A stretch of DNA of 64,000 nucleotides from Leucobacter tenebrionis (GTDB lineage: Bacteria > Actinomycetota > Actinomycetes > Actinomycetales > Microbacteriaceae). The stretch lies in assembly GCF_019884725.1 (NCBI RefSeq), contig NZ_CP082322.1, positions 620,001 to 684,000 of the forward strand, in the 5' to 3' direction. The position numbers were made by a program, and so were the translations under genes. The notes under the pieces were generated by a model that saw only the letters and a program-made list of their open reading frames with translations, searched no databases and was not told the origin of the DNA. Positions 1 through 7,711 of this stretch are shown piece after piece; position 1 is the first letter of the stretch, and each line of letters opens with the position of its first letter.

Positions 1-1080
1 GCCGTGGGCTGGTATCGAGGCGAGCGCGACCGTGCGCGGGTTCTGCCCGGCACCGGCGGCGAGCGCGTCGCGGCGAGCGCACCGGCGACCGCATTCCACG
101 GTGCGGAGGACTCGATGCTCGACATGGCCGATGTGATCGGGCAGCCCGAGGCCGTCGAGGCGCTCGTGGTCGCCGCTGCGGGTCGGCACCATCTGTCGCT
201 GCTCGGACCGCCCGGGGCGGGCAAGACCCTGCTCGTGTCCCGGCTGCCCTCGATCCTCCCCGATCTCACGGACGAGGAGTCGCTGACCGTGAGCAGCATC
301 GCGGCCCTGGGCGGCGTGTCGCTCACCTCGCTCGTGAACCGTCCGCCCATGGAGTCGCCGCACCACACGGCTTCCAAGGTGGCGATCATCGGCGGGGGCG
401 ACAGCGGCGGGATACGCCCGGGGGCGATCACTCGGGCCTGCCACGGGGTGCTGTTCCTCGACGAGGCTCCCGAGTTTCCCGGCACGGTGCTCGACGCGCT
501 GCGGCAACCGCTTGAATCCGGCCGCATCGAGATTCATCGCGCCAGGGTCCACGCCGTGCTTCCGGCTCGCACTCAACTGGTGCTGGCCTCGAATCCGTGC
601 CCGTGCGGCAATGCCGGGTCGCGGGATCCCGGCGCCGAGTGCGGCTGCTCGCCGAGCAGGCGGGTGAAGTATCTGCAGCGCATCTCGGGTCCGCTCAACG
701 ATCGCATCGATTTGCGACTCACTGTGCAACGGGTGCCGGGCGTGCTGCTCGCCGATACGGAAGCGACCCGCCCCTCGAGTGCCGAGCTGCGGCGCCGTGT
801 GACCATGGCTCGCGGGGCGGCGGCCGAGCGGCTGCGGGGAACTCCGTGGAGCACGAACGCGGAGGTGCCCGGCAGCTGGCTCCGGGGCTCGGCCGCGAGA
901 CTGCCGCGAGCCGACACCGTCGTGCTCGACCGCGCGTACGCCAGAGGGGCACTGACGCTGAGGGGCTACGACCGGGTGCTGCGCGTCGCATGGAGCATCG
1001 CGGACCTCGCGGGCAAGCCCAGGCCGAAACGGGACGAGATCGCGCAGGCGCTCGCGCTTCGGGGTGGTGATCCCCGGTGA
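1..1080 (+). CDS. comM: ComM/YifB-family AAA+ Mg-chelatase-like ATPase, C-terminal part (5' end outside window)
   Basis: This is the C-terminal ~359 residues of a YifB/ComM protein; the frame is open to the first base, so the true start lies upstream. The Mg-chelatase-like AAA+ core is visible: Walker A GPPGAGKT near residue 68, Walker B LFLDEAPEF near 157, and the family's Cys-rich signature SNPCPCG followed by a CGC about 15 residues later. The C-terminal helical domain follows. In naturally transformable bacteria ComM is a hexameric helicase that extends heteroduplex during transformation; in actinobacteria the role is mostly assumed from the family. It overlaps dprA by 4 bases (GTGA), so the two are co-transcribed. 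The comM-dprA pairing is a common actinobacterial arrangement. Identification is secure; function in this organism is inferred. Confidence 0.9.
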   Translation, partial: AVGWYRGERDRARVLPGTGGERVAASAPATAFHGAEDSMLDMADVIGQPEAVEALVVAAAGRHHLSLLGPPGAGKTLLVSRLPSILPDLTDEESLTVSSIAALGGVSLTSLVNRPPMESPHHTASKVAIIGGGDSGGIRPGAITRACHGVLFLDEAPEFPGTVLDALRQPLESGRIEIHRARVHAVLPARTQLVLASNPCPCGNAGSRDPGAECGCSPSRRVKYLQRISGPLNDRIDLRLTVQRVPGVLLADTEATRPSSAELRRRVTMARGAAAERLRGTPWSTNAEVPGSWLRGSAARLPRADTVVLDRAYARGALTLRGYDRVLRVAWSIADLAGKPRPKRDEIAQALALRGGDPR

Positions 1081-2393
1081 ACGAGCACGGCGAGGAGAAG
1101 GTGCGTGCGCTGCTCGACGTCGACGCCGATGTGCGCGGGCGAGTGATCCGGCTCGCACCCGAGGCGGAGGCCGGGCAGCTGGAGAGCCTGTTCGCGCGTG
1201 CGGTGTGGTCGAGACTCGTGGAGCCGGGTGATGCGGTCGCGGGCGCCCTCGTGTCGATCCTGGGGGCCACTCGGGCTCTCGAACTGCTGCTGGCGTCGAC
1301 CGCTCCCCGTCGGGTCTGCGAGATCGCTCGCGCAGAGGGGGCCTTCGAGTCGCAGCCGGGCACGGTCGCCAAGGCGCTCGCTCGCTGGCGGCTGCGTCTC
1401 GACCGAGCGGCGAGCATCGGCGACCTCGACCGCGCCCTCGATGCGGGGATGAGCATCCTGGCTCCGGGATCCCCGCACTGGCCGAGCGCGCTGGATGATC
1501 TCGGGCGGCACGCGCCCCTGCTGCTCTGGACGCGGGGCGATGCGTCTCAGCTCGCGGCGTTCTCGGTCGCGGTGGTGGGGGCGCGGGCGTGCACGGGGTA
1601 CGGCGCCGGTGTGACGGCCGAGTTCACGGAGGCCCTGTGCTCCGCGGGCGCGGTCATCGTCTCCGGTGCGGCGTACGGGATCGATGCCGTCGCGCATCGC
1701 ACGGCGCTCGCCGTCGGCTCGCCCACCGTCGCGGTGCTGGCCGGCGGCGCGGATCGCGCCTATCCGAGCTCGCACGGCCCCCTGCTGACGCGCATCACCG
1801 AGACGGGCGCGGTCTGCTCCGAGATGGTGCCGGGTGCGGCACCCACCCGGTGGCGATTCCTGCAGCGGAACCGAACGATCGCGGCTCTTTCCAGGGCCAC
1901 GCTCGTCACCGAGGCCGGGGTGCGATCGGGGTCGCTCAACACGGCCGGGCATGCGGCGGAGCTGGGGCGCCCGCTCGGGGCGGTACCCGGAGCAGTGACC
2001 AGCTCTGCCTCGGCCGGGTGCCATCGCCTGATCCGCGACTACGGCGCCGCACTCGTCACGAACGAGGCGGAGGTCAGGGAGTTCGCGGGGCTCGGCGATG
2101 ATCCCGTACTCTTCGACGCCGCGGCCGCGGGACCCGCCGGTGCCGGCAGTGCGGGTAGCGGCGGCAGCGGGGGCGGATCGGAGGGGGCGCGCCAGCCCGC
2201 GCTGCACCGGCGCGTGCTCGACGCGCTTCCGCTCCGGGGCGCCCGCGACCTCCCGGCAATCGCCCGGCTCGCCGGCGTCGACGAACAGGAGGCGAGGGGC
2301 GCACTCGCCGAACTCGAACTGCTCGGCGCCGTGGCGCGTCGCGAAACACCGGGCTCCCCCGGCCCCGCGTGGGCACTGGAACGGCGAACATAG
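1077..2393 (+). CDS. dprA: DNA-processing protein DprA/Smf
   Basis: 438-residue DprA (Smf) protein, a RecA loader that protects incoming single-stranded DNA in transformation. The extended Rossmann fold shows VVGARACTGYG near residue 166, the SGAAYGID motif at 196-203, a GGADRAYP segment, and the EAGVRSGSLNTA motif. The N-terminal ~110 residues form a SAM/helical region, and a C-terminal winged-helix-like domain follows a Gly/Ser-rich linker (about residues 345-375). The GTG start overlaps the comM stop, so translation is probably coupled. No competence pilus genes are in the window, so a role in transformation is not shown here. After dprA comes a long inverted repeat and then the unrelated thiamine operon, separating dprA from xerC. 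Confidence 0.95.
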   Translation: MNEHGEEKVRALLDVDADVRGRVIRLAPEAEAGQLESLFARAVWSRLVEPGDAVAGALVSILGATRALELLLASTAPRRVCEIARAEGAFESQPGTVAKALARWRLRLDRAASIGDLDRALDAGMSILAPGSPHWPSALDDLGRHAPLLLWTRGDASQLAAFSVAVVGARACTGYGAGVTAEFTEALCSAGAVIVSGAAYGIDAVAHRTALAVGSPTVAVLAGGADRAYPSSHGPLLTRITETGAVCSEMVPGAAPTRWRFLQRNRTIAALSRATLVTEAGVRSGSLNTAGHAAELGRPLGAVPGAVTSSASAGCHRLIRDYGAALVTNEAEVREFAGLGDDPVLFDAAAAGPAGAGSAGSGGSGGGSEGARQPALHRRVLDALPLRGARDLPAIARLAGVDEQEARGALAELELLGAVARRETPGSPGPAWALERRT

Positions 2394-2415
2394 GCCACCC
2401 CATTCCCGACCCGTC

Positions 2416-2469
2416 GAGATACGGATCTTGCAGCCTCTTCCGCGGATGGGCATGCAAGATCCGTATCTC
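2416..2469. repeat. Perfect 17-bp inverted repeat (possible terminator or dispersed palindrome)
   Basis: Arms 2416-2432 (GAGATACGGATCTTGCA) and 2453-2469 are exact reverse complements, extendable by one more C:G pair (2415/2470), around a 20-base loop. The arms are about 47% GC, well below the surrounding sequence. It lies 22 bases after the dprA stop. No T-run follows on the plus strand, so it is not a textbook intrinsic terminator. It could end comM-dprA transcription or be a member of a dispersed palindromic repeat family. Confidence 0.7.
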
Positions 2470-2540
2470 GGAGGGAGCGCCCGAATGCCAGAGCCGGCCG
2501 AAGAGGCGCTCACGGGTCATGACGGGCTGGGCACGGGTCG

Positions 2541-2570
2541 GGGCTGGGCTGGGCTGGGCTGGGCTGGGCT
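2541..2570 (+). repeat. GGGCT pentanucleotide tandem repeat, six copies
   Basis: Six perfect GGGCT units. The last T is also the first base of a TATGAT -10 hexamer, so the repeat occupies the -35 and spacer region of the thiamine operon promoter. Four or more GGG runs separated by CT also fit the canonical G-quadruplex pattern. Confidence 0.85.
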
Positions 2571-2575
2571 ATGAT
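2570..2575 (+). promoter_or_regulatory. Probable -10 element of the thiamine operon
   Basis: TATGAT matches the sigma70/SigA -10 consensus at five of six positions and lies 11 bases upstream of the TPP aptamer's P1 helix, which places the start of transcription near 2582. No TTGACA-like -35 exists because that region is the GGGCT repeat. Confidence 0.6.
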
Positions 2576-2586
2576 CGAGGCAACCA

Positions 2587-2665
2587 CGTGACACGGGGTG
2601 CCCCGAGGGGCTGAGATCACACCCGTCGAACCTGATCTAGTTCGTACTAGCGAAGGGATGTCGCG
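2587..2665 (+). promoter_or_regulatory. TPP riboswitch (THI element)
   Basis: The conserved thi-box parts are present in order: ACGGGGTGCC, GGCTGAGA, ACCCGTCGAACCTGATCTAG and GCGAAGGGA. The P1 helix can be drawn as CGTGACA (2587-2593) with TGTCGCG (2659-2665). The 3' side of P1 ends one base before the ATG at 2667, and the Shine-Dalgarno AAGGGA (2653-2658) lies inside the aptamer. TPP binding should therefore hide the ribosome-binding site, which points to control of translation rather than a terminator switch. It would repress thiM-thiE-thiD when thiamine diphosphate is plentiful. Confidence 0.95.
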
Positions 2666-2666
2666 C

Positions 2667-3473
2667 ATGACGCGCACGCATGACCACCTGTCCGCTTCAT
2701 CCGGGGCACTGCTCTCCAGGCTGCGGATCGAATCTCCACTGGTGCAGTGCCTGACCAACACGGTCACCACGAACCTCGTCGCCAATGCCGTGCTCGCGGT
2801 GGGCGGCAGCCCCGCGATGGTCGATATTCCGGGCGAGGCCGGGGTATTCGCCGGAACCGCAGGAGCCGTGCTGATCAATGTCGGCACCCCGTCTGCAGAA
2901 CAGCGCGGCGCGATGATCGAGGCCGCCCGCGCAGCCTCGCAGGCCGGCACTCCCTGGGTGCTCGATCCGGTCGGGATCGGGCTGCCCGTCCGCACCGATC
3001 TGGTGCGCGAACTGATGTCGCTGAGGCCGACGGCGATCCGGGGAAACGCCTCGGAGATCCGTGCGCTGGCGGGGTTCGGGGCGAGCGTCCGCGGCGTCGA
3101 CGCCACGGACGCCGTGGACGATGCGCAGGACGCCGCGGTCGAGATCGCGCAGTCGTGCGGGGCCGTGGTCGCTGTGTCCGGCACCGTCGATCTGGTGACG
3201 GACGGCACGAGCATGACCCGCATCTCGAACGGCACGGAGCTGTTCACGCGGATCACCGGAGCCGGGTGTGCGCTCGGCGGTGTGCTCGCCGCGTTCCTCG
3301 CCATCGGCGACGATCGGCTGTCTGCCACGACCGCGGCGTGCCTGGCATACACGGTGGCGGGCGAGCTGGCCGCCGAACGCGCAGATCTGCCTGGTTCGTT
3401 CGCCGTCGCGCTGCTGGACTCCCTCGGCGGCCTCGGCGCGGCGCAGCTGCACGAACGGGCGAGGCTGTCATGA
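2667..3473 (+). CDS. thiM: Hydroxyethylthiazole kinase
   Basis: ThiM phosphorylates 4-methyl-5-(2-hydroxyethyl)thiazole with ATP to give the thiazole half of thiamine. The 268-residue product has the ribokinase-like fold signatures: QCLTNTV near residue 27, GGSPAM near 46, DPVGIG, and the anion-hole motif TGAGCALGG in the C-terminal third. An in-frame ATG three codons upstream (2658) lies directly against the AAGGGA sequence and inside the riboswitch, so 2667 with an 8-base spacing is chosen. It is first in a tight operon, overlapping thiE by ATGA. No thiC or thiG is in the window, consistent with salvage of the thiazole moiety. Confidence 0.95.
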   Translation: MTRTHDHLSASSGALLSRLRIESPLVQCLTNTVTTNLVANAVLAVGGSPAMVDIPGEAGVFAGTAGAVLINVGTPSAEQRGAMIEAARAASQAGTPWVLDPVGIGLPVRTDLVRELMSLRPTAIRGNASEIRALAGFGASVRGVDATDAVDDAQDAAVEIAQSCGAVVAVSGTVDLVTDGTSMTRISNGTELFTRITGAGCALGGVLAAFLAIGDDRLSATTAACLAYTVAGELAAERADLPGSFAVALLDSLGGLGAAQLHERARLS

Positions 3474-4123
3474 CGCTGGATCTCTCGGTCTACCTGGTCA
3501 CGGATTCCGCACAGGCGGCACGATCCGGTCGCGACATCGTAGACGTCGTGCTGGAAGCGGTCGCGGGCGGGGTCACCACGGTGCAGGTGCGGGAGAAGCA
3601 CGCCGACACCCGCCGGGTGCTCCAGCTCGTGGAGGCGCTGGCCGATCGCCTCCCGCCGCGCGTCGCGCTGTTCGTCAACGATCGGGTCGATGTGTTCCTC
3701 GCCGCTCGCGCCCATGGCGCGCGGGTGACCGGTGTGCACGTCGGTCAGAGCGACCTCCCGGTGGAGGACGTGCGGGCGCTCATCGGCGCTGAACCGGTGA
3801 TTGGCCTGACTGCGAACACCCCCGGCGATCTGAGCGCGACCGTCTCGAGCGCCGCCCGTGTCGGATATGTGGGCATCGGCACGGTGCGCGACACCGTCTC
3901 GAAGGCCGACGCTCCCCCGCCACTGGGGGTTTCCGGGGTCATCGCCCTCGCGTCCGAGTGCGCACTGCCCGCAGTCGCGATCGGCGGGGTGACCCCCGAC
4001 GATCTTCCCGCGCTCCGCGCCGGCGGAGTAGCCGGCGCGGCAGTCGTGTCGTGGGTCTGCGCCTCCGCCGATCCCCGTGCATCCGCACGCGCGCTCGCCG
4101 CGGCCTGGGAGGAAGGATCATGA
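3470..4123 (+). CDS. thiE: Thiamine-phosphate synthase
   Basis: ThiE joins HMP diphosphate to thiazole phosphate to make thiamine monophosphate. The 217-residue TIM-barrel protein is of normal length. Recognisable elements are YLVTDS at the first strand, VQVREK (the pyrophosphate-binding loop), FVNDRVDVFLAA, GVHVGQSDLP, GYVGIGTVRDTVSK, and the final phosphate loop AIGGVTPDDLP. The ATG overlaps the thiM stop (ATGA) and its own stop overlaps the thiD start the same way, so all three proteins are made from one coupled message under the TPP riboswitch. Confidence 0.95.
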   Translation: MTLDLSVYLVTDSAQAARSGRDIVDVVLEAVAGGVTTVQVREKHADTRRVLQLVEALADRLPPRVALFVNDRVDVFLAARAHGARVTGVHVGQSDLPVEDVRALIGAEPVIGLTANTPGDLSATVSSAARVGYVGIGTVRDTVSKADAPPPLGVSGVIALASECALPAVAIGGVTPDDLPALRAGGVAGAAVVSWVCASADPRASARALAAAWEEGS

Positions 4124-5667
4124 CCCCGGCCTCTCGAGAGCAATCTCTCACCCGGATTCCGCGGGTGCTGAGCATCGCCGGCACCGATCCGACGGGCGGC
4201 GCGGGCGTCCAAGCCGACCTGAAGAGCATCGCCGCCAATGGCGGGTACGGCATGGCGGTGGTCACGGCACTCGTCGCGCAGAACACGACCGGTGTCCGCG
4301 CCATCCACACGCCGCCCGTGGAGTTCCTCACCGAGCAGCTCGCAGCGGTGGCCGACGACGTGACGATCGACTCCGTCAAACTCGGGATGCTGTTCGACAC
4401 CCCGATCATCACCGCCGTCGCAGACTGGCTGAAGCGCGTACGCCCGCCGGCCGTGGTGCTCGATCCCGTGATGGTCGCTGCCAGCGGCGACCGCCTGCTG
4501 ACGGAGACCGCCGAGAGCGCTCTGCGCGACCTTCTGCCGCACGCGGATCTGGTGACCCCGAACATCCCGGAGCTCGCCGCGCTGCTCGGCGAGCAAGCGG
4601 CAGCCGACTGGGACGACGCCCTCCAGCAGGCCGAGACGCTCGCCCGGCGCTCCGGCGTGCGCGTACTGATGAAGGGCGGCCACCTCGACGGCGCCGACTC
4701 CGACGACGCGCTGGTCTCCCCGGCCGGCGATGTCGACATCTTCACCGCTGCCCGGATCGACACCCCGAACACCCACGGCACCGGGTGCTCCCTGTCTTCG
4801 GCGATCGCCACACTCTACGCGCGTTCGGGCGACTGGGCGATCGCCATCGGGCAGGCGAAGAGCTGGCTCACCGAGAGCATCGCCGCGGCAAGCCGGCTCG
4901 ACGTCGGACGAGGATCCGGCCCGGTCTCTCACTTCGCGGGACTCTGGCAGCGCGGCGGCACCGCAGCGGTCAGCGCGGAGGAGATCGCCACACGTTGGTG
5001 GGACGGGATCGCGGGGGTCCGCGCCCGGATCGATGATCTGGCTTTCATCCGGAGACTCGCTGACGGTTCGCTGCCGCGGGAGCCATTCACCCGGTATCTC
5101 GCCCAGGATGCGCTGTACCTCAGGGACTACTCGCGCGCGCTCGCTGAAGCCGGCAAGCTCGCCCCGAGCCCTGCCGAGCAGGCGTTCTGGATCTCCAGCG
5201 CGCACGGCGCGATCGCCACCGAGCTCGAACTCCACACGAGCTGGCTTCCCGCAGACGCGGTGTTCGACGCGGCGCCGAGCCCCGCCACCACCGCCTATGT
5301 CGATCATCTCCTCGCAATCGCTGCGCGCGGCGACTACGGTGAGCTCATCGCTGCCCTCCTGCCCTGCTTCTGGATCTACGTCGACCTGGGCGAGAGGCTG
5401 GCTGCTCACGCGACACCGGATCACCCGTATGCGGCCTGGCTCCAGACCTACGGCGATCCTGCCTTCCGCGACCTTAACCGGAAAGCCGTCGGCATCGTCA
5501 CCGCCCACGCCGCGCACGCCACCGATAAGCGCGGGGAAAGGATGCGTGCGGCGTTCGAGACATCGGCCCGCCACGAGCTACGGTTCTTCGAAGCGCCCCT
5601 GAGCCAGGATGCCGAGAACTGGGAGGAACACACCTCGTTCCCGCAGCCTCCCGCCGCGATCCGATAG
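4120..5667 (+). CDS. thiD: Bifunctional HMP/HMP-phosphate kinase ThiD fused to TenA aminopyrimidine hydrolase
   Basis: A 515-residue fusion. Residues ~12-275 are Thi[13 protein letters not shown] near 18, DPVMVA near 115, and the GTGCS anion hole at 220-224; this part phosphorylates hydroxymethylpyrimidine twice. Residues ~290-515 are TenA (thiaminase II): QDALYLRDY around 329-337, ELELH near 368, and the catalytic-Cys motif LPCFWIY with Cys at 416. TenA hydrolyses aminomethyl-HMP from degraded thiamine to HMP, which the ThiD half can use directly. ThiD-TenA fusions are known in actinobacteria. A GGAGGAAGG Shine-Dalgarno precedes the ATG. With thiM and thiE upstream, the operon encodes a thiamine salvage route. 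Confidence 0.93.
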   Translation: MTPASREQSLTRIPRVLSIAGTDPTGGAGVQADLKSIAANGGYGMAVVTALVAQNTTGVRAIHTPPVEFLTEQLAAVADDVTIDSVKLGMLFDTPIITAVADWLKRVRPPAVVLDPVMVAASGDRLLTETAESALRDLLPHADLVTPNIPELAALLGEQAAADWDDALQQAETLARRSGVRVLMKGGHLDGADSDDALVSPAGDVDIFTAARIDTPNTHGTGCSLSSAIATLYARSGDWAIAIGQAKSWLTESIAAASRLDVGRGSGPVSHFAGLWQRGGTAAVSAEEIATRWWDGIAGVRARIDDLAFIRRLADGSLPREPFTRYLAQDALYLRDYSRALAEAGKLAPSPAEQAFWISSAHGAIATELELHTSWLPADAVFDAAPSPATTAYVDHLLAIAARGDYGELIAALLPCFWIYVDLGERLAAHATPDHPYAAWLQTYGDPAFRDLNRKAVGIVTAHAAHATDKRGERMRAAFETSARHELRFFEAPLSQDAENWEEHTSFPQPPAAIR

Positions 5668-5705
5668 ATAGACGGAGAAACTGGCGGAGGCGATGCCGCA
5701 GCGGC

Positions 5706-5711
5706 GAGAAT
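5706..5711 (+). promoter_or_regulatory. Probable -10 element of xerC
   Basis: GAGAAT ends 6 bases before the ATG at 5718, the spacing expected for a leaderless transcript. The identical hexamer and spacing occur before the M24 peptidase at 55496. Confidence 0.45.
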
Positions 5712-5717
5712 GAGTGC

Positions 5718-6632
5718 ATGGATCTGACGGCGGCGATCGAGGCGTTCATCGCCGCCGTGCGCCTCGAATACGGGTACTCCGAGCACACGGTGCGCGCCTA
5801 CGCACGGGATCTGCATGATTTCGCGGAGTTCGCCGAGCAGGCCGGCGCCCGCACCCTGCCCGAGTGCGATCTCGAGCTCATGCGCGGGTGGCTCTGGCAG
5901 CGGCAGCAGCGCGGCCTCGCGGCGAGCACCCTCTCCCGCAACGTCGCCACGCTCAAGTCGTTCGGCTCCTGGCTCGAGCAGCGCCGCCTCGTGCCGGGCA
6001 ACCCTGCTTCGAGGCTGCGCGCCCCGAAAGCCCAGCGAGACCTCCCCCGGGTGCTCGCCGACGAGCAGATGAAACGCGTCCTCGAACGCGCAGCCCGGCG
6101 CGCCGAGAGCGGAGACCCGGATCAGCTGCGAGATCACGCCGTGCTCGAGCTCCTGTACGCCTCGGCGCTGCGCGTCTCCGAGCTGTGCTCCCTCGACCTC
6201 GACAGCATCGACCGGCGCGAGCGCACCGTGCGGGTGCTCGGCAAGGGAAACAAGGAGCGCGTCGTGCCGCTGGGCGGCCCTGCCGCAGCAGCCGTCACCG
6301 TCTACCTCGAATCGGGGAGACCGGCTCTTTCGGCCAGGTCCGCCGGATCCGTCGAGGCGGCGCTCTTCCTCGGCAGCCGCGGCGCAAGGCTCGGCAGCAA
6401 CGCCGTGTACCGGCTCGTCGCACGCGAACTCGAGCGGGAGCCGGGCGGAGGCCCGCGCGGCCCGCACACGCTGCGGCACACCGCCGCGACCCACCTGCTG
6501 AACGGCGGAGCGGACCTGCGCGTCGTGCAGGAACTGCTCGGGCACTCCAGTCTCGCCAGCACACAGGTCTACACCCACGTCTCCACTGAGAGGCTCGCCG
6601 AGAGCTACCGGCAGGCGCACCCCCGCGCATGA
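5718..6632 (+). CDS. xerC: Tyrosine recombinase XerC
   Basis: 304 residues, the usual length. The N-terminal SAM-like core-binding domain spans about 1-95 and the catalytic domain about 105-300. All active-site residues are visible: Arg152 (SALRVSEL), Lys176 ([10 protein letters not shown]), His250 and Arg253 ([11 protein letters not shown]), His276 ([10 protein letters not shown]) and the nucleophile Tyr285 (TQVYTHVS). XerC with XerD resolves chromosome dimers at dif; the chromosomal position next to dprA/comM favours XerC over a mobile-element integrase. It has its own -10 box 6 bases before the ATG, and no integrase-associated att repeats are seen around it. Confidence 0.9.
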   Translation: MDLTAAIEAFIAAVRLEYGYSEHTVRAYARDLHDFAEFAEQAGARTLPECDLELMRGWLWQRQQRGLAASTLSRNVATLKSFGSWLEQRRLVPGNPASRLRAPKAQRDLPRVLADEQMKRVLERAARRAESGDPDQLRDHAVLELLYASALRVSELCSLDLDSIDRRERTVRVLGKGNKERVVPLGGPAAAAVTVYLESGRPALSARSAGSVEAALFLGSRGARLGSNAVYRLVARELEREPGGGPRGPHTLRHTAATHLLNGGADLRVVQELLGHSSLASTQVYTHVSTERLAESYRQAHPRA

Positions 6633-6639
6633 CCCGCCC

Positions 6640-7164
6640 TCACCAGGGCAGCAGCATCGGCCGGTGCATGAGGTAGCGCAGCGGATTCACGTATTCGCCG
6701 TCCACCCGCACCCCCAGGTGCACGCACTCACTCGAACAGTGGCCTCCGGCAGCCGCCTCGCCGAGCAGCGCACCGCCCGCCACGCGGTCTCCCGAAGCGA
6801 GGTCGCTCGCTACCGGCTCCAGTGAGTAGACGGTGCGCTCGTCCACCCTCACCGAGATCACGGGCCGATCCACCACAGTCCCCGTGAAAGACACGGTGCC
6901 CGCCGCGGGCGCGGCGACCGTCGCGCCCGGTGCCGCTGCCAGGTCGATTCCGCGGTGCCCCGAACCGTAGCGGTGCGGGGGCGCGCGATAGGGTCCCGTC
7001 ACATCGAGGGCGCCCGTCGGCGACACCCAGAGGATGGTCGCAGCTTCGCCCGCGGCGGGCGTTGGTCTCGTCTCGATGCCCGTGCCCGAGACACTCGATG
7101 ACAGGCCGGCGATGAGCGCGGCGGCCGCGAGAAGCATGAGAGCCGGTATGCGAAGAATGGTCAT
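6640..7164 (-). CDS. Secreted M23-type (LytM-like) peptidase domain protein
   Basis: A 174-residue protein with an N-terminal hydrophobic signal segment (residues ~4-26) and one LytM/peptidase M23 domain. The first zinc motif HRGID is intact (His70, Asp74). In the second motif the usual HxH reads CVH, so the first His is Cys147 while His149 remains, and the conserved His of the YxHL segment is absent (VYSLEPV). Such Cys variants are common in small actinobacterial M23 proteins; activity is uncertain. The ATG at 7164 is chosen over an in-frame GTG at 7185 because it fits the signal peptide and has CAGAGT ending 6 bases upstream. It is convergent with xerC, the two stops only 8 bases apart. Confidence 0.8.
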   Translation of the reverse strand: MTILRIPALMLLAAAALIAGLSSSVSGTGIETRPTPAAGEAATILWVSPTGALDVTGPYRAPPHRYGSGHRGIDLAAAPGATVAAPAAGTVSFTGTVVDRPVISVRVDERTVYSLEPVASDLASGDRVAGGALLGEAAAGGHCSSECVHLGVRVDGEYVNPLRYLMHRPMLLPW

Positions 7165-7288
7165 GCCCCGACTCTGCCATCGCACCGATAGCGCAGGGGC
7201 CGGATCCTCATGATCTGTGGAGAAGTGATCCCCTGTGCCGGCGGAGGCTCATCTGTGAGCGAAGCAGTCGGCAGACCGACCCCGGTCG

Positions 7289-7612
7289 CTACTCGTCGAG
7301 CGACAGCTCCTGGGGCAGCTTGAACTCGCGGGCCGAGAGCTCCTCGACGTTCACATCCTTGAATGTGAGCACCCGCACCGACTTCACGAAGCGGTCGGAG
7401 CGATAGACATCCCACACCCAGACATCACTCATCGAAAGCTCGAAGTAGAAGTCGCTTCCGGCGTCCTGCCGCTTGAGATCCACCTCGTTGGCCAGGTAGA
7501 AGCGGCGCTCAGTCTCGACGACGTAGCGGAACTGACTGGCGATGTCGCGGTACTCGCGAAACAGCGACAGCTCGGCTTCGCGCTCGTAATCGTCTAGCTC
7601 GTCCTCGTTCAT
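7289..7612 (-). CDS. DUF2469 domain-containing protein
   Basis: A 107-residue soluble, acidic-start protein of the actinobacterial DUF2469 family (the M. tuberculosis member is Rv2901c, as I recall). The family signature is clear: YEREAELSLFREYRDI, YVVETERRFYLANEV, and a C-terminal VWVWDVYRSDRFVKSVRVLTFKDVN-type segment. No function is established. In many actinobacteria this gene sits just upstream of yraN-comM-dprA on the same strand; here it lies beyond xerC in the opposite orientation, so the neighbourhood has been rearranged. The start MNEDELDD is chosen by family similarity and by a TAGGAT hexamer (7620-7625) ending 7 bases upstream. Confidence 0.88.
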   Translation of the reverse strand: MNEDELDDYEREAELSLFREYRDIASQFRYVVETERRFYLANEVDLKRQDAGSDFYFELSMSDVWVWDVYRSDRFVKSVRVLTFKDVNVEELSAREFKLPQELSLDE

Positions 7613-7685
7613 CCATCCCATCCTACGCCGTCTTCGCGCGCACTCCGCTCCCCGACGAGGGCGAGACACGCCGAGATTGACTTAC

Positions 7686-7701
7686 TCGAACATATGTTCG
7701 A
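7686..7701. promoter_or_regulatory. LexA (SOS) operator for imuA'-imuB-dnaE2
   Basis: TCGAACATATGTTCGA is a perfect 16-bp palindrome matching the actinobacterial/Gram-positive LexA box (CGAAC-N4-GTTCG). It lies 10 bases upstream of the chosen imuA' ATG and overlaps the probable -10 (GAATAT, 7700-7705), so bound LexA would block transcription. It also sits between the divergent DUF2469 gene and the mutasome operon, but is about 60 bases from the former's promoter. Confidence 0.92.
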
Positions 7702-7711
7702 ATATTGCTGC

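Noticed and set aside
5718..6632. Reading XerC as a phage or integrative-element integrase
   Set aside because: Length, motifs and chromosomal neighbourhood fit XerC, and no att repeats or cargo genes are present.
7694..7711. Upstream ATG for imuA' at 7694
   Set aside because: It lies within the LexA operator and upstream of the predicted transcription start.
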